Assembly: GCA_026120185.1 (NCBI GenBank)
Contig: JANUWF010003366.1
Coordinates: forward strand, 248,001-312,000
DNA length: 64,000 nt
Source of the DNA: Voacanga thouarsii
Taxonomy: Eukaryota > Streptophyta > Magnoliopsida > Gentianales > Apocynaceae
Direction of reading: 5' to 3'
In this document: positions 13,801 to 27,654 of the stretch, one piece after another
Layout of the letters: each line of letters opens with the position of its first letter
How positions within the stretch are numbered: the first letter of the stretch is position 1
Made by a program: the position numbers and the translations under genes
Notes under the pieces: model-generated
Told to the model about the DNA's origin: nothing
Database searches by the model: none
What the model saw: the letters and a program-made list of their open reading frames with translations, nothing else

Positions 13801-14181
13801 CTAAGGTTGGTCTTGACTCGGGGTTTCACACCCAACCAATTAATCTCGTAATACGCACAAGTAATCAAATATCAAGAATAACAATCAATTAATCAAAAGG
13901 TTAAATAACTCTAAGAATCATGGATATCTACAACAATGTCAAATTACAAAACAATTAACATATCACTGTTCAAGAAAAAGAAAACAAAGTAAAAGAAAGC
14001 ACTCATAAACAAGCCTCCTTCTTCTTCCTTTGAAGACCTTCTTGTACAACCCTCCTTGAATTGAAGAATTCCTCATTTGATTGAGTAATTTTCAATGATG
14101 ATCAATGAATTCTCCCTTTTTTCCCTTGTGTTTTTCATCTATTTATAGGCTTAGGAAGTGCCTAAACTTGTAGGTACAGAG
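10812..14181. repeat. Array unit 4
   Basis: Variant marks: GATCGTAAGCC, AATATCATTTATA, CAATTTCGACAAC with CCATCGCC (nearly as in unit 8), GGGTTTAGGG, and TCTCGGCAG (1-bp insertion shared only with units 5 and 6). GACTCGGGG at the LTR-A end is as in units 2 and 7. tRNA-like segment 13514-13582 (minus). Confidence 0.9.
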
Positions 14182-17100
14182 TTCTTGCTCACAACAACAA
14201 GGTCTCGAACAACTGACCTAACCCCACATGGGCAAATACAAATCTTAATTAGATTCAAGCCACAATCCACTTCCTCAATTTTAAATCAACTCAATTCACT
14301 ACTACCAGGATCCTAGTGTCCCAAGCTATAAGGAAAAACAATAATTGAATAGGTTTATAAGCTAAGTTTAATTTGTTATTTAAAATAATTAATGGATTAG
14401 GAAATAAATTCTAATAAGTTGAAAGTTTAAATCTTGTTAAGGAAAATTTAGAATATATTCGATCGTAAGCCATAGGTGGTATTAGGTAAAATAGTGATTT
14501 AATGATAGCTTAGTTGTTAGAAAATAATTGATAGCTAAAACTAGTTAAGATTAAATTTAGTAAGTCTTTCTTGGAAAATAATAAGTAAATCCTTAAGGGT
14601 TTTGATTTAGTAAATATTTTATTAAGTACAAATCTTTTCTATAAAGGCTTTAATTAATTTCTTTATTTTAAATAATATTTATTTATTTTATTTTCTAGAA
14701 AAATTATTATTTATTTGAATAAAATATCCTTTATATATATTATAATTCCAAATCTACCCTTCTTAGGATTTTCGAAATTCTCTAGCAAAAATTATTAGTA
14801 AATATTTTATTCATGAAATAAAATTTACTTAGGGACAACTAGATCATGATCAAGATTCCATGGTCACATGATTCCATGGTCAACCATAATTAAAAACATA
14901 CTCAATCCTTCAATTCATCAAATCATCCAAATCTTCCACATAGGCATAGATCTAAATTTATTAAGACATGTTTTAACCTCTACTAGCATAAACATGATCA
15001 TGGCTTCAAAATCTAATCATGCATACAAATCCTATTCACCAATGGTGATATAATCTCTAGCATGCTTCATCACAAATACTACCTATGACATGCATCAAAC
15101 TTCAACTCATCATTCAATCGACCAATATAATTCTTCCATGCATAAATCCCATCTCCTTCACAATCATCCATATACTCATGCTTCAATCTCGACAACAACA
15201 CATATACAAACCCATAGCCATTCATCTTCTCACAACATCAACCTAGAGACATGATTCTAAAGTTTAAAGAGAGTATTGAAGCTACTTACTTGGTTGATGA
15301 ATGACTTGAAGGAGTTTAGAGAATATCTCAACTCCAAGATGGCTTGAAGATGTTCTTGTTCAGAAATTTCTGCTTTAATCCGAAGTAGCAAGATGTTTGG
15401 AGGAGTTTGATGTTAATAATGGTGTTGATGGATTCACAGCAATGAGTAGACTAAATCTGGAGTTTTTCGTGAGGGTTTGAGGTGGTTTGGAGAGGTATTA
15501 GGTGTAGAGAAGAAGTGGGTGTTTTGGTGTAGTGTGTGTGTGTGTTCTTGATGCTTGAAGAAAAATCGAGAGAGGGAGAAATGGTTTGTGCAGCTGCCGA
15601 TTTTTCTGTGGGAATAGGCCTAGCCGAATTCTAGCAGGGTTTTGGGAGTTTATTCTCTAATTTGGAAGGGAAAAGGAAAGGTTAGTTGTTACAATCCTTG
15701 AAGAATACTTTTGGGAAGTGAATTTGGAAAGTAGATATCCTAAGAATATCTTGATTTGTTTGGACAGCTTGAAGTCTCCTATGGCCGACTGGATTGTGCA
15801 GCTCTTCTGGGGAATTAAGGCTGGTTAAAGGAGGCTTGTGATGGCTGAAACCAAGGTGCACAATGGTGGAGAATATGTCTGATCAATTGAGCAAAATTTT
15901 ATGGAAAGTTGTTAAACAAGATGGCTGAAATTTTGGAAAGCATTCAAGCTAAATTGCAGGATTTGGTTGAGGGATTTTTGGACAGCCATTAATGGAATTT
16001 CGTGCGGAAGTTCAAGGGGATCAATGGAACTCTGTCGATGGAGGTTTAAGGAAGGTTTTGACAGATTAAGGTTGGTGTTTTGGCTGGAAGAGAGATAGGA
16101 AACAAGCTGGATGAAAATCTGCACAGAATTTTCGCTGCACAGTGATTTTTCTCGGCAGATTTTTGTTTGCTATTTAGAGCCATTTTACAGCGAGTTTTAA
16201 AGGGGATTTTAGGGGTATTCAAGGCTGGTTTCCAACCTTCTTTATGGAGGAAAAACATGGCTAAGGTGCTGCACAAAATCTGGGAGAAAACAGCTTGGTT
16301 TGGAGTTCTCAAAGCTGATTTTCGTACAGGAATTTTTCCTGTTTTGCTCCAGCTTGTGCAGTCCGAAATTGGTCAAGAATTTTCAGGTTTCACACTGATC
16401 CTAAAGACCATTTTTCTGGCAGAATTTGGGAGGGAATGTGAGCTAGTTTTTTTGATCTTTTGAAGGTACAACAAGCTGGAAAATTTCAGCTCATTCCATG
16501 AAGATAGATGAACTAAGATAGAGGAAAATTTCAGCAAGCTTTCAAGAGGGATTTTCCTTTTGAATTTTCCCACAAATCTACCATATTTTCCAAACCAAAA
16601 GAAGTCTTTTGCCAAGACATTTTGATCCTAAAAGACCTCAGCACTCTACTGGATTTTCTGGAAAGAAAAAGGCTAGAACATCTTGATCAAACTAATGAGT
16701 TGAGAATTGAGGAAAATTAAAGATCAAGGAAGGATGATTTTCCCTATAAGAATTTCGAGAAGAGTAAAAGGTGTGGAATGAGATTACTTTTATCATGTCT
16801 CTCCTAGAACATCATCACCACATTAATCTAGGCCCTTAAGGCCGAAACCATCCTTTTCCAAGCAAAATAAAATTTACTCAAACTATGATGGACTTTGAAC
16901 CTTAGACCTCAATAATTTATTCCAAAGCTCTAACAACTAAACCACAACAACTCTTATTGATACTTTCGCTAGAAAATTTATTTTCTATTCAATCCACAAT
17001 CTATCTCCCTATTTTCACCTCGGGCAAAAATTACCATTTTCCCCTACTCACAGAACATTCACCCACCCAACTTCAAAACAAGAAACTCACATCCAAAGCA

Positions 17101-17549
17101 TATAAAAATCATATGGAAGCATATTTAAACATGAAATGAAGCATGTTATGCATCCCTAACCCCCTTACTCTAAGGTTGGTCTTGACTGGGGTTTCACACC
17201 CAACCAATTAATCTCGTAATACGCACAAGTAATCAAATATCAAGAATAACAATCAATTAATCAAAAGGTTAAATAACTCTAAGAATCATGGATATCTACA
17301 ACAATGTCAAATTACAAAACAATTAACATATCACTGTTCAAGAAAAAGAAAACAAAGTAAAAGAAAGCACTCATAAACAAGCCTCCTTCTTCTTCCTTTG
17401 AAGACCTTCTTGTACAACCCTCCTTGAATTGAAGAATTCCTCATTTGATTGAGTAATTTTCAATGATGATCAATGAATTCTCCCTTTTTTCCCTTGTGTT
17501 TTTCATCTATTTATAGGCTTAGGAAGTGCCTAAACTTGTAGGTACAGAG
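14182..17549. repeat. Array unit 5
   Basis: The first half resembles unit 2 (CCAGGATCC, ATTAAAAACAT, CTTCCACAT), while the end resembles unit 8 (CACAATCTATC). It carries the TCTCGGCAG insertion and the shortened GTGGGTGTTTTGG. This makes it a visible mosaic. tRNA-like segment 16883-16951 (minus). Confidence 0.9.
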
Positions 17550-20500
17550 TTCTTGCTCACAACAACAAGGTCTCGAACAGCTGACCTAACCCCACATGGG
17601 CAAATACAAATCTTAATTAGATTCAAGCCACAATCCACTTCCTCAATTTTAAATCAACTCAATTCACTACTACCACGATCCTAGTGTCCCAAGCTATAAG
17701 GAAAAACAATAATTGAATAGGTTTATAAGCTAAGTTTAATTTGTTATTTAAAATAATTAATGGATTAGGAAATAAATTCTAATAAGTTGAAAGTTTAAAT
17801 CTTGTTAAGGAAAATTTAGAATTTATTCGATCAGAAGCCATAGGTGGTATTAGGTAAAATAGTGATTTAATGATAGCTTAGTTGTTAGAAAATAATTGAT
17901 AGCTAAAACTAGTTAAGATTAAATTTAGTAAGTCTTTCTTGGAAAATAATAAGTAAATCCTTAAGGGTTTTGATTTAGTAAATATTTTATTAAGTACAAA
18001 TCTTTTCTATAAAGGCTTTAATTAATTTCTTTATTTTAAATAATATTTATTTATTTTATTTTCTAGAAAAGTTATTATTTATTTGAATAAAATATCCTTT
18101 ATATATATTATAATTCCAAATCTACCCTTCTTAGGATTTTCGAAATTCTCTAGCAAAAATTATTAGTAAATATTTTATTCATGAAATAAAATTTACTTAG
18201 GGACAACTAGATCATGATCAAGATTCCATGGTCACATGATTCCATGGTCAACCATAATTAATAACATACTCAATCCTTCAATTCATCAAATCATCCAAAT
18301 CTTGCACATAGGCATAGATCTAAATTTATTAAGACATGTTTTAACCTCTACTAGCATAAACATGATCATGGCTTCAAAATCTAATCATGCATACAAATCC
18401 TATTCACCAATGGTGATATAATCTCTAGCATGCTTCATCACAAATACTACCTATGACATGCATCAAACTTCAACTCATCATTCAATCGACCAATATAATT
18501 CTTCCATGCATAAATCCCATCTCCTTCACAATCATCCATATACTCATGCTTCAATCTCGACAACAACACATATACAAACCCATAGCCATTCATCTTCTCA
18601 CAACATCAACCTAGAGACATGATTCTAAAGTTTAAAGAGAGTATTGAAGCTACTTACTTGGTTGATGAATGACTTGAAGGAGTTTAGAGAATATCTCAAC
18701 TCCAAGATGGCTTGAAGATGTTCTTGTTCAGAAATTTCTGCTTTAATCCGAAGTAGCAAGATGTTTGGAGGAGTTTGATGTTAATAATGGTGTTGATGGA
18801 TTCACAGCAATGAGTAGACTAAATCTGGAGTTTTTCGTGAGGGTTTGAGGTGGTTTGGAGAGGTATTAGGTGTAGAGAAGAAGTGGGTGTTTTGGTGTAG
18901 TGTGTGTGTGTGTTCTTGATGCTTGAAGAAAAATCGAGAGAGGGAGAAATGGTTTGTGCAGCTGCCGATTTTTCTGTGGGAATAGGCCTAGCCGAATTCT
19001 AGCAGGGTTTTGGGAGTTTATTCTCTAATTTGGAAGGGAAAAGGAAAGGTTAGTTGTTACAATCCTTGAAGAATACTTTTGGGAAGTGAATTTGGAAAGT
19101 AGATATCCTAAGAATATCTTGATTTGTTTGGACAGCTTGAAGTCTCCTATGGCCGACTGGATTGTGCAGCTCTTCTGGGGAATTAAGGCTGGTTAAAGGA
19201 GGCTTGTGATGGCTGAAACCAAGGTGCACAATGGTGGAGAATATGTCTGATCAATTGAGCAAAATTTTATGGAAAGTTGTTAAACAAGATGGCTGAAATT
19301 TTGGAAAGCATTCAAGCTAAATTGCAGGATTTGGTTGAGGGATTTTTGGACAGCCATTAATGGAATTTCGTGCGGAAGTTCAAGGGGATCAATGGAACTC
19401 TGTCGATGGAGGTTTAAGGAAGGTTTTGACAGATTAAGGTTGGTGTTTTGGCTGGAAGAGAGATAGGAAACAAGCTGGATGAAAATCTGCACAGAATTTT
19501 CGCTGCACAGTGATTTTTCTCGGCAGATTTTTGTTTGCTATTTAGAGCCATTTTACAGCGAGTTTTAAAGGGGATTTTAGGGGTATTCAAGGCTGGTTTC
19601 CAACCTTCTTTATGGAGGAAAAACATGGCTAAGGTGCTGCACAAAATCTGGGAGAAAACAGCTTGGTTTGGAGTTCTCAAAGCTGATTTTCGTACAGGAA
19701 TTTTTCCTGTTTTGCTCCAGCTTGTGCAGTCCGAAATTGGTCAAGAATTTTCAGGTTTCACACTGATCCTAAAGACCATTTTTCTGGCAGAATTTGGGAG
19801 GGAATGTGAGCTAGTTTTTTTGATCTTTTGAAGGTACAACAAGCTGGAAAATTTCAGCTCATTCCATGAAGATAGATGAACTAAGATAGAGGAAAATTTC
19901 AGCAAGCTTTCAAGAGGGATTTTCCTTTTGAATTTTCCCACAAATCTACCATATTTTCCAAACCAAAAGAAGTCTTTTGCCAAGACATTTTGATCCTAAA
20001 AGACCTCAGCACTCTACTGGATTTTCTGGAAAGAAAAAGGCTAGAACATCTTGATCAAACTAATGAGTTGAGAATTGAGGAAAATTAAAGATCAAGGAAG
20101 GATGATTTTCCCTATAAGAATTTCGAGAAGAGTAAAAGGTGTGGAATGAGATTACTTTTATCATGTCTCTCCTAGAACATCATCACCACATTAATCTAGG
20201 CCCTTAAGGCCGAAACCATCCTTTTCCAAGCAAAATAAAATTTACTCAAACTATGATGGACTTTGAACCTTAGACCTCAATAATTTATTCCAAAGCTCTA
20301 ACAACTAAACCACAACAACTCTTATTGATACTTTCGCTAGAAAAATTATTTTCTATTCAATCCACAAGCTATCTCCCTATTTTCACCTCAGGCAAAAATT
20401 ACCATTTTCCCCTTCTCACACAACATTCACCCACACAACTTCAAAACAAGAAACTCACATCCAAAGCATATAAAAATCATATGGAAGCATATTTAAACAT

Positions 20501-20917
20501 GAAATGAAGCATGTTATGCATCCCTAACCCCCTTACTCTAAGGTTGGTCTTGACTGGGGTTTCACACCCAACCAATTAATCTCGTAATACGCACAAGTAA
20601 TCAAATATCAAGAATAACAATCAATTAATCAAAAGGTTAAATAACTCTAAGAATCATGGATATCTACAACAATGTCAAATTACAAAACAATTAACATATC
20701 ACTGTTCAAGAAAAAGAAAACAAAGTAAAAGAAAGCACTCATAAACAAGCCTCCTTCTTCTTCCTTTGAAGACCTTCTTGTACAACCCTCCTTGAATTGA
20801 AGAATTCCTCATTTGATTGAGTAATTCTCAATGATGATCAATGAATTCTCCCTTTTTTCCCTTGTGTTTTTCATCTATTTATAGGCTTAGGAAGTGCCTA
20901 AACTTGTAGGTACAGAG
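17550..20917. repeat. Array unit 6
   Basis: Variant marks: GATCAGAAGCC, GTGGGTGTTTTGG and TCTCGGCAG. The distinctive CCTTCTCACACAAC with CCCACACAACT near 20,410-20,440 is shared only with unit 9. tRNA-like segment 20251-20319 (minus). Confidence 0.9.
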
Positions 20918-23900
20918 TTCTTGCTCACAACAACAAGGTCTCGAACAGCTGACCTAACCCCACATGGGCAAATACAAATCTTAATTAGATTCAAGCCACA
21001 ATCCACTTCCTCAATTTTAAATCAACTCAATTCACTACTACCACGATCCTAGTGTCCCAAGCTATAAGGAAAAACAATAATTGAATAGGTTTATAAGCTA
21101 AGTTTAATTTGTTATTTAAAATAATTAATGGATTAGGAAATAAATTCTAATAAGTTGAAAGTTTAAATCTTGTTAAGGAAAATTTAGAATTTATTCGATC
21201 AGAAGCCATAGGTGGTATTAGGTAAAATAGTGATTTAATGATAGCTTAGTTGTTAGAAAATAATTGATAGCTAAAACTAGTTAAGATTAAATTTAGTAAG
21301 TCTTTCTTGGAAAATAATAAGTAAATCCTTAAGGGTTTTGATTTAGTAAATATTTTATTAAGTACAAATCTTTTCTATAAAGGCTTTAATTAATTTCTTT
21401 ATTTTAAATAATATTTATTTATTTTATTTTCTAGAAAAGTTATTATTTATTTGAATAAAATATCCTTTATATATATTATAATTCCAAATCTACCCTTCTT
21501 AGGATTTTCGAAATTCTCTAGCAAAAATTATTAGTAAATATTTTATTCATGAAATAAAATTTACTTAGGGACAACTAGATCATGATCAAGATTCCATGGT
21601 CACATGATTCCATGGTCAACCATAATTAATAACATACTCAATCCTTCAATTCATCAAATCATCCAAATCTTGCACATAGGCATAGATCTAAATTTATTAA
21701 GACATGTTTTAACCTCTACTAGCATAAACATGATCATGGCTTCAAAATCTAATCATGCATACAAATCCTATTCACCAATGGTGATATAATCTCTAGCATG
21801 CTTCATCACAAATACTACCTATGACATGCATCAAACTTCAACTCATCATTCAATCGACCAATATAATTCTTCCATGCATAAATCCCATCTCCTTCACAAT
21901 CATCCATATACTCATGCTTCAATCTCGACAACAACACATATACAAACCCATAGCCATTCATCTTCTCACAACATCAACCTAGAGACATGATTCTAAAGTT
22001 TAAAGAGAGTATTGAAGCTACTTACTTGGTTGATGAATGACTTGAAGGAGTTTAGAGAATATCTCAACTCCAAGATGGCTTGAAGATGTTCTTGTTCAGA
22101 AATTTCTGCTTTAATCCGAAGTAGCAAGATGTTTGGAGGAGTTTGATGTTAATAATGGTGTTGATGGATTCACAGCAATGAGTAGACTAAATCTGGAGTT
22201 TTTCGTGAGGGTTTGAGGTGGTTTGGAGAGGTATTAGGTGTAGAGAAGAAGTGGGTGTTCTTGGTGTAGTGTGTGTGTGTGTTCTTGATGCTTGAAGAAA
22301 AATCGAGAGAGGGAGAAATGGTTTGTGCAGCTGCCGATTTTTCTGTGGGAATAGGCCTAGCCGAATTCTAGCAGGGTTTTGGGAGTTTATTCTCTAATTT
22401 GGAAGGGAAAAGGAAAGGTTAGTTGTTACAATCCTTGAAGAATACTTTTGGGAAGTGAATTTGGAAAGTAGATATCCTAAGAATATCTTGATTTGTTTGG
22501 ACAGCTTGAAGTCTCCTATGGCCGACTGGATTGTGCAGCTCTTCTGGGGAATTAAGGCTGGTTAAAGGAGGCTTGTGATGGCTGAAACCAAGGTGCACAA
22601 TGGTGGAGAATATGTCTGATCAATTGAGCAAAATTTTATGGAAAGTTGTTAAACAAGATGGCTGAAATTTTGGAAAGCATTCAAGCTAAATTGCAGGATT
22701 TGGTTGAGGGATTTTTGGACAGCCATTAATGGAATTTCGTGCGGAAGTTCAAGGGGATCAATGGAACTCTGTCGATGGAGGTTTAAGGAAGGTTTTGACA
22801 GATTAAGGTTGGTGTTTTGGCTGGAAGAGAGATAGGAAACAAGCTGGATGAAAATCTGCACAGAATTTTCGCTGCACAGTGATTTTTCTGGCAGATTTTT
22901 GTTTGCTATTTAGAGCCATTTTACAGCGAGTTTTAAAGGGGATTTTAGGGGTATTCAAGGCTGGTTTCCAACCTTCTTTATGGAGGAAAAACATGGCTAA
23001 GGTGCTGCACAAAATCTGGGAGAAAACAGCTTGGTTTGGAGTTCTCAAAGCTGATTTTCGTACAGGAATTTTTCCTGTTTTGCTCCAGCTTGTGCAGTCC
23101 GAAATTGGTCAAGAATTTTCAGGTTTCACACTGATCCTAAAGACCATTTTTCTGGCAGAATTTGGGAGGGAATGTGAGCTAGTTTTTTTGATCTTTTGAA
23201 GGTACAACAAGCTGGAAAATTTCAGCTCATTCCATGAAGATAGATGAACTAAGATAGAGGAAAATTTCAGCAAGCTTTCAAGAGGGATTTTCCTTTTGAA
23301 TTTTCCCACAAATCTACCATATTTTCCAAACCAAAAGAAGTCTTTTGCCAAGACATTTTGATCCTAAAAGACCTCAGCACTCTACTGGATTTTCTGGAAA
23401 GAAAAAGGCTAGAACATCTTGATCAAACTAATGAGTTGAGAATTGAGGAAAATTAAAGATCAAGGAAGGATGATTTTCCCTATAAGAATTTCGAGAAGAG
23501 TAAAAGGTGTGGAATGAGATTACTTTTATCATGTCTCTCCTAGAACATCATCACCACATTAATCTAGGCCCTTAAGGCCGAAACCATCCTTTTCCAAGCA
23601 AAATAAAATTTACTCAAACTATGATGGACTTTGAACCTTAGACCTCAATAATTTATTCCAAAGCTCTAACAACTAAACCACAACAACTCTTATTGATACT
23701 TTCGCTAGAAAAATTATTTTCTATTCAATCCACAAGCTATCTCCCTATTTTCACCTCGGGCAAAAATTACCATTTTCCCCTACTCACAGAACATTCACCC
23801 ACCCAACTTCAAAACAAGAAACTCACATCCAAAGCATATAAAAATCATATGGAAGCATATTTAAACATGAAATGAAGCATGTTATGCATCCCTAACCCCC

Positions 23901-24286
23901 TTACTCTAAGGTTGGTCTTGACTCGGGGTTTCACACCCAACCAATTAATCTCGTAATACGCACAAGTAATCAAATATCAAGAATAACAATCAATTAATCA
24001 AAAGGTTAAATAACTCTAAGAATCATGGATATCTACAACAATGTCAAATTACAAAACAATTAACATATCACTGTTCAAGAAAAAGAAAACAAAGTAAAAG
24101 AAAGCACTCATAAACAAGCCTCCTTCTTCTTCCTTTGAAGACCTTCTTGTACAACCCTCCTTGAATTGAAGAATTCCTCATTTGATTGAGTAATTTTCAA
24201 TGATGATCAATGAATTCTCCCTTTTTTCCCTTGTGTTTTTCATCTATTTATAGGCTTAGGAAGTGCCTAAACTTGTAGGTACAGAG
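20918..24286. repeat. Array unit 7
   Basis: Variant marks: GATCAGAAGCC, GTGGGTGTTCTTGG, and GACTCGGGG with CACAGAACATTC near the end, matching unit 4. tRNA-like segment 23619-23687 (minus). Confidence 0.9.
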
Positions 24287-27200
24287 TTCTTGCTCACAAC
24301 AACAAGGTCTCGAACAACTGACCTAACCCCACATGGGCAAATACAAATCTTAATTAGATTCAAGCCACAATCCACTTCCTCAATTTTAAATCAACTCAAT
24401 TCACTACTACCACGATCCTAGTGTCCCAAGCTATAAGGAAAAACAATAATTGAATAGGTTTATAAGCTAAGTTTAATTTGTTATTTAAAATAATTAATGG
24501 ATTAGGAAATAAATTCTAATAAGTTGAAAGTTTAAATCTTGTTAAGGAAAATTTAGAATTTATTCGATCGTAAGCCATAGGTGGTATTAGGTAAAATAGT
24601 GATTTAATGATAGCTTAGTTGTTAGAAAATAATTGATAGCTAAAACTAGTTAAGATTAAATTTAGTAAGTCTTTCTTGGAAAATAATAAGTAAATCCTTA
24701 AGGGTTTTGATTTAGTAAATATTTTATTAAGTACAAATCTTTTCTATAAAGGCTTTAATTAATTTCTTTATTTTAAATAATATTTATTTATTTTATTTTC
24801 TAGAAAAGTTATTATTTATTTGAATAAAATATCATTTATATATATTATAATTCCAAATCTACCCTTCTTAGGATTTTCGAAATTCTCTAGCAAAAATTAT
24901 TAGTAAATATTTTATTCATGAAATAAAATTTACTTAGGGACAACTAGATCATGATCAAGATTCCATGGTCACATGATTCCATGGTCAACCATAATTAATA
25001 ACATACTCAATCCTTCAATTCATCAAATCATCCAAATCTTGCACATAGGCATAGATCTAAATTTATTAAGACATGTTTTAACCTCTACTAGCATAAACAT
25101 GATCATGGCTTCAAAATCTAATCATGCATACAAATCCTATTCACCAATGGTGATATAATCTCTAGCATGCTTCATCACAAATACTACCTATGACATGCAT
25201 CAAACTTCAACTCATCATTCAATCGACCAATATAATTCTTCCATGCATAAATCCCATCTCCTTCACAATCATCCATATACTCATGCTTCAATTTCGAGAA
25301 CAACACATACACAAACCCATCGCCATTCATCTTCTCACAACATCAACCTAGAGACATGATTCTAAAGTTTAAAGAGAGGATTGAAGGTACTTGCTTGGTT
25401 GATAAATGACTTGAAGGAGTTTACAGAAGATCTCAACTCCTAGATGGCTTGAAGATGTTCTTGTTCAGAAATTTCTGCTTTAATCCGAAGTAGAAAGATG
25501 TTTGGAGGAGTTTTATGTTAATAATGGTGTTGATGGATTCACAGCAATGAGTAGACTAAATCTGGAGATTTTCGTGAGGGTTTGAGGTGGTTTGGAGGGG
25601 TATTAGGTGTAGAGAAGAAGTGGGTGTTCTTGGTGTAGTGTGTGTGTGTGTTCTTGATGCTTGAAGAAAAATCGAGAGAGGGAGAAATGGTTTGTGCAGC
25701 TGCCGATTTTTCTGTGGGAATAGGCCTAGCCGAATTCTAGCAGGGTTTAGGGAGTTTATTCTCTAATTTGGAAGGGAAAAGGAAAGGTTAGTTGTTACAA
25801 TCCTTGAAGAATACTTTTGGGAAGTGAATTTGGAAAGTAGATATCCTAAGAATATCTTGATTTGTTTGGACAGCTTGAAGTCTCCTATGGCCGACTGGAT
25901 TGTGCAGCTCTTCTGGGGAATTAAGGCTGGTTAAAGGAGGCTTGTGATGGCTGAAACCAAGGTGCACAATGGTGGAGAATATGTCTGATCAATTGAGCAA
26001 AATTTTATGGAAAGTTGTTAAACAAGATGGCTGAAATTTTGGAAAGCATTCAAGCTAAATTGCAGGATTTGGTTGAGGGATTTTTGGACAGCCATTAATG
26101 GAATTTCGTGCGGAAGTTCAAGGGGATCAATGGAACTCTGTCGATGGAGGTTTAAGGAAGGTTTTGACAGATTAAGGTTGGTGTTTTGGCTGGAAGAGAG
26201 ATAGGAAACAAGCTGGATGAAAATCTGCACAGAATTTTCGCTGCACAGTGATTTTTCTGGCAGATTTTTGTTTGCTATTTAGAGCCATTTTACAGCGAGT
26301 TTTAAAGGGGATTTTAGGGGTATTCAAGGCTGGTTTCCAACCTTCTTTATGGAGGAAAAACATGGCTAAGGTGCTGCACAAAATCTGGGAGAAAACAGCT
26401 TGGTTTGGAGTTCTCAAAGCTGATTTTCGTACAGGAATTTTTCCTGTTTTGCTCCAGCTTGTGCAGTCCGAAATTGGTCAAGAATTTTCAGGTTTCACAC
26501 TGATCCTAAAGACCATTTTTCTGGCAGAATTTGGGAGGGAATGTGAGCTAGTTTTTTTGATCTTTTGAAGGTACAACAAGCTGGAAAATTTCAGCTCATT
26601 CCATGAAGATAGATGAACTAAGATAGAGGAAAATTTCAGCAAGCTTTCAAGAGGGATTTTCCTTTTGAATTTTCCCACAAATCTACCATATTTTCCAAAC
26701 CAAAAGAAGTCTTTTGCCAAGACATTTTGATCCTAAAAGACCTCAGCACTCTACTGGATTTTCTGGAAAGAAAAAGGCTAGAACATCTTGATCAAACTAA
26801 TGAGTTGAGAATTGAGGAAAATTAAAGATCAAGGAAGGATGATTTTCCCTATAAGAATTTCGAGAAGAGTAAAAGGTGTGGAATGAGATTACTTTTATCA
26901 TGTCTCTCCTAGAACATCATCACCACATTAATCTAGGCCCTTAAGGCCGAAACCATCCTTTTCCAAGCAAAATAAAATTTACTCAAACTATGATGGACTT
27001 TGAACCTTAGACCTCAATAATTTATTCCAAAGCTCTAACAACTAAACCACAACAACTCTTATTGATACTTTCGCTAGAAAAATTATTTTCTATTCAATCC
27101 ACAATCTATCTCCCTATTTTCACCTCGGGCAAAAATTACCATTTTCCCCTACTCACAGAACATTCACCCACCCAACTTCAAAACAAGAAACTCACATCCA

Positions 27201-27654
27201 AAGCATATAAAAATCATATGGAAGCATATTTAAACATGAAATGAAGCATGTTATGCATCCCTAACCCCCTTACTCTAAGGTTGGTCTTGACTGGGGTTTC
27301 ACACCCAACCAATTAATCTCGTAATACGCACAAGTAATCAAATATCAAGAATAACAATCAATTAATCAAAAGGTTAAATAACTCTAAGAATCATGGATAT
27401 CTACAACAATGTCAAATTACAAAACAATTAACATATCACTGTTCAAGAAAAAGAAAACAAAGTAAAAGAAAGCACTCATAAACAAGCCTCCTTCTTCTTC
27501 CTTTGAAGACCTTCTTGTACAACCCTCCTTGAATTGAAGAATTCCTCATTTGATTGAGTAATTTTCAATGATGATCAATGAATTCTCCCTTTTTTCCCTT
27601 GTGTTTTTCATCTATTTATAGGCTTAGGAAGTGCCTAAACTTGTAGGTACAGAG
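24287..27654. repeat. Array unit 8 (mosaic with unit-1-like tract)
   Basis: It begins like unit 4 (GATCGTAAGCC, AATATCATTTATA, CCATCGCC). From about 25,490 to 25,750 it carries variants otherwise seen only or mainly in unit 1: GTAGAAAGATG, GAGTTTTATG, GGAGATTTTCG, GGAGGGGTATT and GGGTTTAGGG. Its end matches unit 5 (CACAATCTATC). It also has private changes around 25,385-25,440 (GAAGGTACTTGC, GATAAATGAC). tRNA-like segment 26988-27056 (minus). Confidence 0.9.
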
